The position numbers and the translations under genes were made by a program. Of a DNA stretch of 64,000 nucleotides, positions 10,488 through 21,858 are shown in pieces; position 1 is the first letter of the stretch; each line of letters begins with the position of its first letter. The DNA lies in NCBI GenBank assembly GCA_019828595.1, contig JAHQRK010000012.1, forward strand, positions 1,178,001 through 1,242,000, written 5' to 3'. The notes beneath the pieces were generated by a model. It ran no database searches. It was not told the DNA's origin and was given only the letters and a program-made list of their open reading frames with translations. The DNA is from Aphanomyces cochlioides (taxonomy: Eukaryota; Oomycota; Saprolegniomycetes; Saprolegniales; Verrucalvaceae).

Positions 10488-12731
10488 CTTGACCAACACA
10501 ACGAAAATGGAGACACTTCCTCGGAACCGACTAAAAAAATAAAAACTCAAATCACGTTTTATTCCACTTTTATTATAGAAATATATTTTGACCAATATTG
10601 AATTTTTGCTAACTTTCGCTCAATTTTATTGGAATTAATTGAAATATTGATGAGCAAAGCAAAATTCGCCTGAGCAATTGTCGTCGCTTTGATTCAGAGA
10701 TGAGAAGTTTCAAGATGTCCAACGAGCGAATTTCTCTAGATGATATCAAAGGGCTAAAGGCTCTTTGATAATGAGTATGTAGCCAAGGCTGCAGGACTCA
10801 GAGGGGTTGTATGGGGCAATGGTACCCAACACGCATTGAAAGATTAGAACCCTCAGGGGGTACACACAATATTGGATTTAGGCCCAGTCAGTATTGGCGA
10901 GTACAGTTCTTTCGCAGTGAACGAAAGGATGCTTCACAAGATCGTTTCCCCCTTGATGATGAAAGGGCGTTAGTCTCTAGTATGGGAGAAGCTCTTCCCC
11001 TTTCCCAACCATTCTCTTCACATCTCTCTCATCACATTGCTCATGTGTAAAGTATGTTCCCACCATCCTGCACTTGCGAGCCCCTTTGACACACATCGAT
11101 TGTCAGGGCGGAGCATTGTCTGGGAGGGGATAACATAGTTATCACCACAAGCTCAAGGTTCAATTTTTAAGTGCTCGCCTCGTCGGGGGAGGGGCGGTGA
11201 AGCATCAACTCAACTTTTTTCCATTAGCATGAAGAAATGCTTTCGCTCAAATTATATTGACCAAAATAATTCCATATTAGGTAAGAAATCATCCGGGTGA
11301 GTCAAGGGCAAATTCATGAAAGCAAGCACGACGCACTTGTTGAAGCCATTACGACGGCAAGACTTCGCTGAACTGTGTCTGGAATGACGTCGCTTTCTAA
11401 CTTGTCGACGGTGGATTCGATGGCGATGATGAACCCAAAGCGCAGAGGTTGTTTAAACGTCGAAGCTTCGTTAAACGTTCGTCGAGCTTCCAGCACAGTG
11501 ACAACCTTGCACGGACGAGGATAAGTTCTCCCTACGGTATGCCTGTCGCGAACAAGCAATGGAGGGTTGTGTTGTACGCATGAGCGAACGAACGAAATCG
11601 ATTCGAACGACGCTTTTGCACGTTTTGAGGCTGTACAAGATTCAGATCGATTTGGAGCTAGAGCGAAACGGCGACTGGAAAGCGCATCAATTCGATCAAG
11701 GCTGTATGATGGTATGCAAGGACGGAACATGGCGTCGCCAATCTCTACGTCATGCTTCAATTACAGTGTAGTGAGGTCTTGGATCCAAGGATATGCAAAG
11801 AGCTCGTCACTCCAATCCGTCGAACTTCATGGACCTGCTCGCTCGTATGAATTGCATTTGACGACATGCTAGCTCAGTGGATGTGACTTTGTTGAATGTT
11901 GCAAGAAATAAGTCTCAAACGACGTCGACTTCATGGTTTCGATGAGAGAGAAGGACTGGTTCTGCATTGGAGAAGCGACAATCGCACTGAGAACCGATCA
12001 AGTTCAACATGTAATGCTTGAACAAAGAGAATGCAACGAACACGGCTTCATGAGAGAGTTTCATCTCGTGAAAGATCACATTGTGACGTCAACAGGATCG
12101 AGAGCTTTCGATTCCGAGAGGCGATCGCATGGGGTGGCAATTTGATGGTCCAAGCTATTTATAGCGTTGTGGTCTAGTATTTATGGAGAATGAGGCCAAT
12201 CAAAGTGCACAGCTTTACGACCATGCAAGTGAATTGCTGTAAACTTTTCTATGGGCTATATCTATCTATCTACTTCATTGACGCTCAAGGAGAGAAGACT
12301 TTGCCGGCAGAGGTGCCATGTTGCCTCGTAAGAACAAAGGAGAGTTCTTGTTGGTTGAGTAAAGTATATGGCATGAAGCGTATCCTACCAAGTGAGTCTA
12401 TTTTGTCAAGTTCAGATGCCCTCTGTCATGTCTGCAGCCAAGCTACTTGGGATCTTCATGAGCCAGTGTAATGTTAACTCTCTTGTTCTTCATCAGTCAA
12501 GAGTCTTGGGCGTTCAACAAGGCCAAGGGGGTTTATGAATACACTGGTATTATTTTACTTCATCATAAGGGCTATGGAGAAAGGGCACGTCGCTGCAACA
12601 CCCGCACCTCTCCCCAGGCAATACCCCGATCATGCGTACAAGCTCAGGGTAGAGATCTCTGTGAAAGAAATGGTCTGCGCACGTGATCACAGCGGCAAAC
12701 GACTCCGTCCCCATTTGCTCGAAGGGAGTAA
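10488..12731. other. Gene-poor region, possible gene relics
   Basis: No intact gene. Several ORFs of 70-150 codons overlap on both strands between 11300 and 12150 without introns or family motifs. A plus-strand reading near 12110-12150 encodes REAIAWGGNLMVQ, which looks like a scrap of an old coding exon, but no continuous frame can be built around it. I could not assign any of this to a family. Confidence 0.4.
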
Positions 12732-13037
12732 GAGCATGCCCAACGCGACAACTCTATTCCATCACGCTAAATCCAATCTAGCGTGCGTTACTCACTCAAA
12801 ATTTGGCGTGATTGTCTGAGCAAGCCCAACGGTCATATCCTTTACGTTTCGGGACTATATGGCATCGACCACGCCAGTCGCTATTCACCACGCCAAATCT
12901 AGTGGAAATTCTAGCGTGCACGCTAGAATTTCGTTACACGCTATTTTTAGCGTGACACCGTTGGGCTTGAATTTGCAACGCTAGAACGCTAAATTCTATT
13001 TGGTTAGCGGGTTAGCGTGGCCGCGTTGGGCATGCTC
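12732..13037. mobile_element. Harbinger-type MITE, 306 bp
   Basis: The terminal inverted repeats are GAGCATGCCCAACGCG at the left end and its complement at the right end (CGCGTTGGGCATGCTC ending at 13037). They are flanked by a TAA duplication at 12729-12731 and 13038-13040, the 3-bp TWA target typical of PIF/Harbinger elements. There is no coding capacity. The interior is full of CGCTA/TAGCG motifs and holds a perfect 26-bp palindrome at 12906-12931. The termini resemble those of the transposase-bearing element at 62452 (12 of the first 16 bases), which suggests mobilisation by a relative of it. Confidence 0.88.
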
Positions 13038-13040
13038 TAA

Positions 13041-13675
13041 TTGGGGCTCCACACCAGAGCAAATCTTCAACCATTGCGCCCCCCATGAACAACAAAGCAT
13101 CGCAAAAAAGTGATCCACACTTTTTCGTTGAAATGAACAAATTTTGTTTATTTCATACAAACTCACCTGTATCCATTTTGTGTCTATTTGGTCAATCGAC
13201 TTGCGAATCCAAATTTGGCTCAAATTGACAAAACATCGACGGTCTGACTGTAGTTGGACTCATGCACTTTAGGTTTGCAGCTAAAATCAGCGTGGCTGGC
13301 AAATCAATTGATTCGATTGCACCCAAGGACGGTGAGCAACAAAATGGAGTCCAATTGTGGCCTGTCAAGGCCTGTCTTCGATTTCACACATTTTGCCAAC
13401 CGAGTATTTACCTAGCAGACCGACCCCCGCCCTGGCGAGCTTGTCTAACTTGATGACAAGCTCAAAGAAAACAATACAAATCTCCATTGCTCGTTGTCCT
13501 CATCACTTTGGACATGCAAGGAACCATCAGTTGGGCAATCTGTTTCGACGCGTGGGTGTGCCAAAGCCAACGCATGACGTCACGTCTGCTTATCTACGAA
13601 GAAACAAACTGAGGAGCCTTTTAGATCCAATATTCCTCGCCCCACTTGGCTCGGATCCTTTTGGTCGATTAAAAA
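13041..13675. other. Intergenic, nothing recognised
   Basis: No gene, repeat or RNA that I can support. The ORFs at 13262-13453 and 13357-13701 overlap each other and show no family features. Confidence 0.45.
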
Positions 13676-13900
13676 TTAATCTAGCTCTACTTCTTCGTTA
13701 GATTCCGTCGCCGTCTTTGCGGCTTCATTTGTCTTCGAAAGCCCAACATGATCTAAAAACTCATCATCCAATGGCCAAAGTGCATTGTGCCGCTTCTTGA
13801 ATTTGATATCGGATGCCTGTTGGATTGTCCAAAGAGCATGTTGAGTCCAATCGATCACTTCAAGCTCAGTTGCTCCATCTGGACGGCAAGTTGTCCTCAA
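13676..13900 (-). pseudogene. C-terminal coding fragment, unknown family
   Basis: A minus-strand frame of about 74 codons with protein-like composition: an amphipathic stretch (RPDGATELEVIDWTQHALW), a WPLDDEF segment and an acidic tail ending VELD. It looks like the last exon of a larger protein. I could not find an upstream exon in the 300 bp before it. The RPDG...VIDxTxHALWxIQ pattern is vaguely like START-type proteins common in oomycetes, but this is not firm. It could be a gene relic or the end of a gene whose other exons I could not recognise. Confidence 0.3.
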
Positions 13901-14221
13901 TATACTTTATAAAAGTTATTCTCATAGGACTAAACTTGCGTCCCGTTTCAGATGAAGTTTGGACTTATACAACTTCACATACAAATTCCAAGTTATTCGA
14001 ATTGTTACAATTTCCAGGCACATTACAGCAAACTGCCGCAAAAAACAGTTTATACTTGAAATTTGTATGATTTGTAGTTCAGGATATCCTTTATGTGGTC
14101 GTCGTCTTGGATTGCCCCACCACGTTGAGTCCAACATCGAAGGTGTAAGTTGCCAAGTTGAGGCATCCCATCACGTCTCCTCAACTTTTGCAACGCTGGT
14201 CCATTCGAAAAAGAGCTTGCA

Positions 14222-15007
14222 ATGTGGCAATCGTACGTTGATGCAGTGATTATCGTGATAGTCGTCGCGGCCGGCTTCTGGTCCATCCGCCGCTTTCCCC
14301 CACCGACGAATGAATTCATGACTCCTCGCACGTCGTCGTTCAATTTCCTCTTGATCTTCCGCTCCTTGATTGTTATTGCGAACCTTGTCTCGCTCATTGG
14401 ATATTCTGGCCTCCCGCGAGCGTTCCGATACTACACGCTCTGGAATTTTATCCTCCAAACGATCTATTACATCTTGATGCTGTCGTATCAACTGCGCCAT
14501 CGCAATGAATCCAAGGAAGTTCCGACTGACACTGAGTTCCGAGCATTGAACACACTCTTCGACATCTGCATTTCTGTCAGCTTCCTCGTCTGCCTCGTCT
14601 TTTGGGCTGTCGTGCATCCAACGAGCCCTGGCCAGGTGATTACGCTCAACTTGGTGTATCAACATGGTATCAACTGCGTTCTTCTCATCATCGAATTGGC
14701 CTTCAATGGATTTGTCGTACGTGGATCGACCTTTGGCTACACTTTGCTCTTCCCAGCGTTGTATGGTATTTTGTCCTGGATTGGTCATGAAACATGGCTC
14801 AATGGTGTCTGGCCGTACAAATTCCTCGACATTTCATCACCGGCCTCGCCTGGATGGTATATTGGTGTCGTGCTTGTCCACCCGATCTTTCTCTGGGTCG
14901 CAATTCAACTATCTAAGCTCAAGAGACGATGCCGCCCACAATTCTGCCCACGCTCGCATGAAGAAGCTCTTGCCAGTGTCATCACACCCAAAGATAGTGC
15001 AGTCTAA
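14222..15007 (+). CDS. AIG1/FAR-17a-like multi-pass membrane protein
   Basis: A single-exon, 261-residue protein with about six hydrophobic segments (near residues 7-23, 43-63, 71-90, 112-132, 142-166, 173-195 and 209-228) and a short basic, cytosol-like tail. The central YQHGINCVLL segment, and a later NGVWPYKFLD block before the last helix, recall the AIG1/FAR-17a (ADTRP) family. There, a conserved His in a similar helix, together with a Thr, forms the active site for hydrolysing fatty-acid esters of hydroxy fatty acids. Family membership is inferred from this pattern, and I cannot point to the catalytic Thr with certainty. It is the only intact gene between the MITE and the PI3K pseudogene, and its start is the first ATG of the open frame. 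Confidence 0.65.
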   Translation: MWQSYVDAVIIVIVVAAGFWSIRRFPPPTNEFMTPRTSSFNFLLIFRSLIVIANLVSLIGYSGLPRAFRYYTLWNFILQTIYYILMLSYQLRHRNESKEVPTDTEFRALNTLFDICISVSFLVCLVFWAVVHPTSPGQVITLNLVYQHGINCVLLIIELAFNGFVVRGSTFGYTLLFPALYGILSWIGHETWLNGVWPYKFLDISSPASPGWYIGVVLVHPIFLWVAIQLSKLKRRCRPQFCPRSHEEALASVITPKDSAV

Positions 15008-15471
15008 GTCGAGTTTTAAGTTTCGTCAATTTTGTATCGTCTTCATACCCTGCAAGTTGATAACATTTCATCCGAAAGGAGCGTGCGAGACATAACGTCG
15101 TATTGTTGTAGCGTACTCCAATGAGACTTCCCAACCCGTGTCGTCAACAAGCTCGAGTTTGATAGTGTTAAAGCTCGAATTCATTTCCTCGGAGCAAGAC
15201 AAATGATTTGACAAACACTAAGAAAAATTGTGCTATCGCAAGTTTCTTCGTTTAACTCAAGAAATGATTGCTTTAGCTCGAGGAATAGCGCGGCACTTCT
15301 TTCCGTCTACTGGCGGTGAGCCAAGATTGCTTGAGCTACAGGGCAAGTACTGAAGGGTCATCTATTTCTGCCAGTCTCTACCATACCAATTGCGAAAACA
15401 ATACAACATTTTGAAAGAGCATTTGTTCGGTTAGAGCTTTATAAACTTGTTCTTCGGAGGCTTTGTTAACT
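15008..15471. other. Intergenic and decayed 3' end of the PI3K pseudogene
   Basis: No intact gene. The right part (about 15400-15471, minus strand) still encodes, in a shifted frame, residues that continue the PI3K-like C-terminus (DEVNKASEEQVYKAL pattern), so the pseudogene once extended into this stretch. Confidence 0.5.
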
Positions 15472-18400
15472 TCATCGAGTCGAAAGCAGGTTTGCTCTCC
15501 AGTCTTGAAGCAAAGAAGGACTAAATGCCGTGACGACATGATCAATGCTTCTTGTGTCTTTCAGTTGAGGCATGTCAGCAGGAACCATGAGAAGACAGAG
15601 AGAAACGAGGAGATGTAAGTTTCCGCGCACAGCGCTCGCCGCTTGGCCAACCAGTTCCAGGAATTTTTGTGTCGTAGACGTCGACTCTAAAACCTTGACC
15701 ATGGCTTCCGTCAATACGAATGGCTTCACTTGAGATTTTCCGCGTGAATTCATCTTCTCCTGCGCCTTCGTTTGGTGAATGATTTGTCCAAATTCAGTCA
15801 GACGTAGTCGTCCTCGGATTGTAATCTACAAGTCAAGCATTAGCAAGCACTGGCAATATGCTTATTGCACCGTCATGTTGTCTTCACGCTGATTTCCGAG
15901 GCCCAGAATATACGCAGCGACGCAACAGCCAGCGGTTGATTGGCAATACAACTTCTTGGTAGTCTTCATTTCAACACTGTCATTTAGGTCGTTTAGCCAG
16001 TTGAGCAAGTCATCGCGCTTGCCACTTCCAATGAGATTCCTGAAAATGGATTGTCCATTTGATCGAATCGAGTCAATGGTGACTGCATACTCCTTCACTT
16101 GGACCATACTTGTCAATGGTCCAGTTGGAATGCAACGAACAGGATCCACTGGTAAATCCAAATCTTCCATGCGCCAAACGCCTTCCATCCATTGAATCAA
16201 TTGTAAAGCAAACGATTCGCTCCTACCATCCACTCCACTCTTGAATATCACCACAATCGGATATCGCAAATCGTTGTCGTCGAACGTCTTAAACTCGAGC
16301 CACAAGTTGAGTTCTGGTGTCAATCTGCACTTGCCAACGACAAATTCACTCACAGCAAGTTGCGCATTGATGGGTAAGGGAATCGGAATTCGAGGTAAAT
16401 CCGCATTGATCGTGGTCAAACGCTCTCGGAGAGTTTGTGTCAATTCGTCATCCTTCATGCCGCCATTTCCCAAAGATTTGAGTTGGCGGCATAGGCGATC
16501 AAGCTCTCCATCTTGAGAAAACAGCTTGTGTTGAACCTCCAACATTTCACGGACGTGGGCCGGACATGAGTCAAGAAAGGAGTTCAATAGGACGCCAAAA
16601 CGTTCACGATAGCGACCATTGTATGTCTCGACATGCACGCGCCAAAAGAAATCAAAGCCAACGTGATGCGGCTATTCCAAGGCACGATGGAATAACAACT
16701 TGGCTAGCGGTGATGTGTGATACACCTCGTACTTGAGAGCTTGAACCATTTGAGGCAAGTAAAGAGAAAACGATGAGACGGACAATGTGCTGAGTTTGTC
16801 TGTTGCAAATTCACGCACCGCTGGGTGGACATATTCTTTCGAGAGAAGAGCCAAGTTATTAGCTGGTTGTTTCGCTGGAGCCCACTTGTGAAGAATGTCT
16901 GCAATTTCGTTGACTTCATGCGGATCAAACCAGTTGACACTGTTCAAGACACGTGGCAATGCCTCGAAGCAATCCATGAAAGCAGCGCGATTTCTCCACA
17001 AGATTTTATTCTCCAAGGGAGTGAATGGACGGAGTGGGTTTGTAAGAATGGCTTCCCGCAAGGATCCCAAAGGGAAGTTCGTCCAAGAAACAAGGTCAGT
17101 TTTGGCAACAATAGTCAGAGCTTGGATCCAGTCAAGTCGTTCTTCAACAGTTTCTGTCGACATGGATAACTCAGCGAGGTTGATCATCGTGTGAATAGTG
17201 AATTGTTTTTCAGCGTCATGCGAGACTTCAATGCGAGCATTTTCCAACTGGATCACATCAATTGCTGGCGATGTCGGCGAATCTTTGAAAATGAGAGCGA
17301 CTTTGCGGACCCAAGACAACCCAGAGTCGTCGTACTTGAATCGACATAATCTTTTTCAAGTACAGCCATCCAGCACGGCCAAGCTCTGAGCTTCGCTGCG
17401 AATAATTCTTTGGGATTTCCATTTGAGGAGGTGCTTCCGTGACGTTCCAATCAAATAGAATTCGTCCAGAAGGGGGGTCTGTCTCCGCTACCGGCACGGA
17501 GAGTGTGATCTAATTGCGATGAGTGTGTGACAAACGCACTTTCTAACGTACCTCAACGTAAGGGGAGCGCGCTTCATTTGCCAGCGTTGATATTTTTGGC
17601 AACGGACCATAAGTCCATTCTTGAGCACTGTTGGAGCACTCGATGATGTGATGCCCGCTGGCCAAACATCCGTCAATATCAAATACATTCCAAGCTGTCG
17701 ATAGCATTCGAGTATTTTGAGTAGTCATGCCATCCTGCTTCACATTGTACACCGTCAGAACAATCCTGGCTTCGCGGGGAATATTTCTCACAGGCAGTCT
17801 GGTCTCAAGAGCAATGGGTGTCTTCCACACGGCCACAACATGGCTATCGCCATCAGCACGGAGCGGAGCAAATTCAGATTTGCCAATCGATTCGACCACA
17901 CGGCCAGCATAAACAAACTCTGCAACCACGATGCAATTCTGAAAGCGTAGCGGAGTTCGGCTCACATCATCTAAATATTCCTTTGGAATCTTGCCGACTT
18001 GATGGAGACTCACTCGAAGTGGACTTGTGCACTGAGAGCTGGGAAAGAAATGATCTTCAATTCTTTGTTTCACATCCGATGGTTCAAGTGTAGATGAAGA
18101 TGCTGTAGTTTGAATCTTCTGATGGGGCTCACGGGAAAACGTCAACTCAATGTCGGACTTAGGAACAAGAGTAAGATAAAGTGTTTGCTTGGTAACCAAG
18201 CATTCTCGTGCATGGCTGTGTGAGCTCAATGGTTTGTCCGGCTCGGTCATGTACTCAGTCAAACCATTCACTTTGAGGACATAATCGCGTGGGTCATAAG
18301 GATGCAACAAAGGACTGCCAGGACTGGAGCAGAAACATTCAAAACAGTGCTCTACAGTTTCTTGGACAGTGTAGCTTGGCAACAATATCACCCACTTGGC

Positions 18401-19031
18401 ATTGGGTGGCAGCAAGTCGCCGATGCCGAGCTGTAGCATTCTGCGGTAAATAATGCTGACAGAGTCGTATCGAATTGCGTGGCAAAGTGCATCGACCCAT
18501 TCGCCATATTGAGATTCTTCCATCGCTTTCAAGAGATAAACGGGACTCGGCAAGAATGAGCTCGATGTTCCACTGGGGTGTGTTATCGTCAAATGGACGA
18601 ACTAGGAGGACGTCGTCGAGAGCGATACAAGCTTCAGGCATTTGCAAATCTTGATTTGAACGTGGTTGTTGGTTGAAAATGAAGAGCACTTTGTTTTGCA
18701 GTTTGCAATACTTGTCTTTCATTTTGCCTTGCTTGGACCCGACCATAAGAAACCCTTCATTGCTTGGGCTCTTGGTCTCGAGATCACTTGGCGAAATGTC
18801 GACCAAGAGACTTGATGGCAAGCGCACAAGGGACTTTATTGTCGCATAAGATCCTGATGGAACTTCGAGCTCCGTTTCATACTCGGGCACACAAGATCGC
18901 GCTGTCAGTGGCATAAAAGTCGTTGTCACATGGTCAAGGATGTCGTTGCGGATGGATTGAGCAGTCTGCTCCCATGCCAAAGTATCGTTGGAAGGCATCA
19001 TATCTTTCACGTAGATTGATGGCATTTCCAT
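15472..19031 (-). pseudogene. PI3K-like gene with multiple disabling lesions
   Basis: The order is that of class I-like PI3K: N-terminal region and PH domain (19031-18450), Ras-binding-like domain (about 18400-18150), C2 (about 18030-17560), second PH (about 17400-17110), PIK helical domain (about 17080-16680) and kinase lobe (16670-15480). It is closely related to the first module of the gene at 47316-58608. Lesions by comparison with that copy: an extra base in GGG at 18542-18544, an extra base near 17305-17308, an in-frame TAG at 16672-16674 where the paralog has Tyr, and a frameshift near 15480. Short GT-AG introns remain recognisable. The catalytic loop reads NQR instead of DRH (15886-15894) and the metal-binding motif EFG instead of DFG (15787-15795), so even the ancestral protein was probably inactive as a kinase. 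Confidence 0.88.
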
Positions 19032-20385
19032 GCTGTTACTTGGTGTATTGTCTTGGGGTCACTCTTCGATTTTGGAAATGAAGCAAGCTATCGAGGATCT
19101 CTGTTTTTGACATGAATACTTTGGATCTTTGAAATGTTCAATTGAAACATGTAGTCGTTGCAAATCTCACTCAGTCTTCGAACTTGCCACACGAGGCTCC
19201 ACAATGAAATTGTTTTCAAGTCCACGTTCGGACAAGATTGTGCTGCACGGGTTCGTGTCACTACCACAACCCAGCGACATACAAGATGAATATCGATGTT
19301 TGTAACCATGATCTCTTGACAAAGTGGCAAGCAAACACAAGGAGGCCGACAGTCTTCACTCGCAAATGGACAAATTTCTTCAGTCAGCGATACTGTTCAT
19401 TCATCCGCTTCAAAGTTTAAAGGTGCTCGTGCAGCAGGTTGTCTGTAAGGCAACATTAAGATTGCAAAATCTCAACCGAGAGAAGAAATTTGACCCGACT
19501 GAAAAAAATTTAGCGAATTTCTATCGTGGGGTCGTCGTACGTTGGAAATGTCCAATGCAGTCATATTGTTGATTTGATACGAATTTCCAGACACTTCAAT
19601 CGCCATATAAGTCAATGCGAGCATGAAGCAAGCTCAGCAGAGTTCATATGCGGCTGCCCGTCGCAAATTCATAGTTCAAGCCAACACTGCAACACATGTG
19701 AAACTTCATATCTCAATAGGACATTCAATAGATTTTGCATTTATACGAATTTAAATGCACGTGATACGAAATATATGCTAAAAATACGAAATTAAACGCA
19801 AGAGGTATGAAATATAATGCAAGTCACGCGAAATACAAATCGATTTTCGTTACGAAATTAAATGCAAGTCATACGAAATATATTGCAAGTCATACGAAAT
19901 ATATTGCACGTGATACGAAATATATCGAAAGTTAAACGAACTAAACCGGCAAATGGTGTAGTAATCGACTATACTGAATTTAATATGAAATATTGTATAG
20001 TATACAAATTTAAGTACAATTTCTTCCTACAACGGTACTGAGCTACGTCCACTGACACCTGCATCCCAGAATACCGCCACGCATGATTTCTACGCCAACT
20101 ACTACCTCGCTATGAAGCATCTAGACGCCGCGCGTATCTTCCGCGAGTCAGCGTCCATCATGGCCTTTCCCCATGGCCATTTCTCCAAATCACAAAGTTA
20201 AGGTGCTTTGATTGGTTAAAATATGGAAAATACTGATATATGATTGGCTAGTCGATTGTTAGTCGATATTCTGGTACTGAGTAAGATTCGACAGCTTAGT
20301 CCAATTTGGAATCGAATGAATAATATCCCCTGAAGGCAAGGATCTAGAACACAAATATTGAATCAAGGCTGCTGAAATCTATTCC
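19032..20385. other. Intergenic with a degenerate minisatellite
   Basis: Upstream flank of the PI3K pseudogene. No intact gene was recognised; the ORFs here are short and featureless. The minisatellite at 19741-19935 is listed separately. Confidence 0.5.
19741..19935. repeat. Degenerate AT-rich minisatellite, about 20-bp unit
   Basis: About eight imperfect copies of a unit close to TGCAAGTCATACGAAATATA. The best-preserved copies lie at about 19860-19930, and those to the left have diverged and vary in length. No coding role. Confidence 0.75.
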
Positions 20386-20673
20386 ATGCTCTCCCTTTTC
20401 CGTACTAGCCGCGCATTTCCAGCATCCGACCATCAAAATATCAAGGAAAACAATGGGCAACTTGAAATGGAGCAGACCAAGCTGCGATCGGGTGAAGAAA
20501 CTTTTTTTTCACCTGGAAAGACATTGTTGAGCAGCTTTCTTCTCACTGATGTTATTGCCCTTCGTGACGTTTCTTTCGTGCTACACCATACAAACAGTAA
20601 CATCGCATACAGGTTTGAACTAGGTACGACTTGGATTTTTGTTGCAGACTCTGAGCAAGATAATTTAATGTGA
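20386..20673 (+). pseudogene. PI3K-like PH-domain relic
   Basis: The frame encodes LLTDVIALRDVSF, then YRFELGTTWIFVADSEQD. This parallels the first PH domain of the second module of the gene at 47316-58608 (LLSGVIDLKDFS... FELVTVARTWTFAAESEQD). A stop follows at 20671-20673, and no C2, helical or kinase sequence is found downstream before the Polinton begins at 21204. It is therefore a detached fragment of a third PI3K-like copy, on the opposite strand to the pseudogene at 15472-19031. Confidence 0.6.
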
Positions 20674-21197
20674 ATTGAGACCATGAGTCGCTCAATTCCA
20701 AAGAATTTCGTAGTTGCAACCATGAGTCATTTGCTACAGTCACTGATTGTGATCATGCAAGCTCTGTGACGCCAAGTGAGAATTGATCAAAAGCATTATG
20801 TCTAGATCAGGAAACAGGTGAAGCCATGCTGGGATAACTATCCCAATCCTTTTGAATCTCGTTGCTTTTTCATTGCAAACAGAGCTACAATGTTTTTGGA
20901 TCTTCAACGTACACGGACGTTTTCATAGTCAAGGGATCCTTTGTTCGCTCAGAGCCTTCTTTTAATCGACCAGCTCGCTACTCTCACGTTTAATATCACC
21001 AACAGAATCAAGTTGAAACTCCCACACCATCAACACTCAACCTTGTATCTTCCATCGACGCAGGGTTCCTCTTCTCAAGACTCAACGTCAACTTTGAACA
21101 GAGGGAAATCAGTGTTCAGAGCATCAAACCATCCATGCATACCCCGAGACAGAGCTAGTATGTTGTTCGGGTCCGTTTTGTACGTTTTGTAACTTGC
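20674..21197. other. Intergenic, nothing recognised
   Basis: Left flank of the Polinton insertion. It holds the ORF 20941-21192, which shows no family features. No RNA gene or repeat was seen. Confidence 0.45.
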
Positions 21198-21203
21198 GTC
21201 GTT
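21198..21203. repeat. Left 6-bp target duplication GTCGTT
   Basis: GTCGTT immediately precedes the left terminal repeat (21204) and recurs immediately after the right one (38424-38429). A 6-bp duplication is the hallmark of Polinton/Maverick integration by an RVE-type integrase. Confidence 0.95.
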
Positions 21204-21475
21204 AGTAATAGCTGTTAAAGGTATATCGTGGCCACTTCAAAATTCTCACGACGAGAAGCATTAGTAAGGCATCATCCATTAGCTAAGAATGGATTCTCAC
21301 CCATTTCCACAACCATACGCTAGAGACACCCTCGAGCAAAAAACACAATTAACACTTGTGGAAGTGTCCAAAGGCAAAATGATCACCACTCAAAGCATTT
21401 TGCATCACCAGCATAATCTTGACCTTCATACAGAAAATTCATTTGATCTTGAACAATAATTATTTATAATATAAT
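21204..21475 (+). repeat. Left terminal inverted repeat, 272 bp
   Basis: Begins AGTAATAGCTGTTAAAGG and matches the complement of 38144-38423. Two differences were seen: C/T within CTCACGACG versus CTCATGACG, and an 8-nt deletion relative to the right copy (the right copy has an extra TTTAAAAT-type insert near 38180). It contains the short ORF 21289-21459. Confidence 0.95.
21289..21459 (+). CDS. ORF inside left terminal repeat, 56 aa
   Basis: The frame begins MDSHPFPQPYARDTLEQ, and the right terminal repeat holds the same ORF on the other strand (38150-38338). The 8-nt indel changes its C-terminus: six residues after TEN here, against twelve after it in the right copy. Such a short ORF in a repeat may be non-coding; its amphipathic, Gln/Thr-rich composition gives no function. 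Confidence 0.3.
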   Translation: MDSHPFPQPYARDTLEQKTQLTLVEVSKGKMITTQSILHHQHNLDLHTENSFDLEQ

Positions 21476-21644
21476 GCGATATTCAGATTTAACAAATTAC
21501 CCAATAATTTACGCAAAAACTTATTGGGGGTCATTTAGCGTTCCAGAAACACTTGATCGTCCTGATAAATTAATTGTTGATAATAGGAATAAATTTGTTG
21601 AAGATTATAATATTAAATCATTAGCGAAAGAATTTTTTGTATAA
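21474..21644 (+). CDS. Small viral ORF, 56 aa
   Basis: It starts MRYSDLTNYPIIYAKTYWG and ends in TAA at 21642-21644, just inside the left terminal repeat. Codon use is AT-rich like the other element genes. A protein of this size next to the terminal repeat is plausible for a Polinton-like element, but no family was recognised. A TATTTATAATATAA stretch directly upstream could serve as promoter. Confidence 0.45.
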   Translation: MRYSDLTNYPIIYAKTYWGSFSVPETLDRPDKLIVDNRNKFVEDYNIKSLAKEFFV

Positions 21645-21858
21645 ATCGATCGGGTAAAATTGCCAAATAACTGAAATGCGCAATACTTGAAATACACTTT
21701 ATTACGTTTATTTTAATATGAATACGAACATTTTTTTTGTATTCACGCCCTGGTATTCGCAAGTACTGTAGCCGTCGTACGTCAAATGACAGAGGTAGGA
21801 TCGCAAGGGTGTAGACTTTTGAGCGCCAGCAGAAACATATATATATATTGATCAATCC

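Noticed and set aside
11314..12145. Possible gene on either strand, up to 148 codons
   Set aside because: Frames on both strands are similarly open, without introns or motifs. At most an old relic, so only mentioned in the region note.
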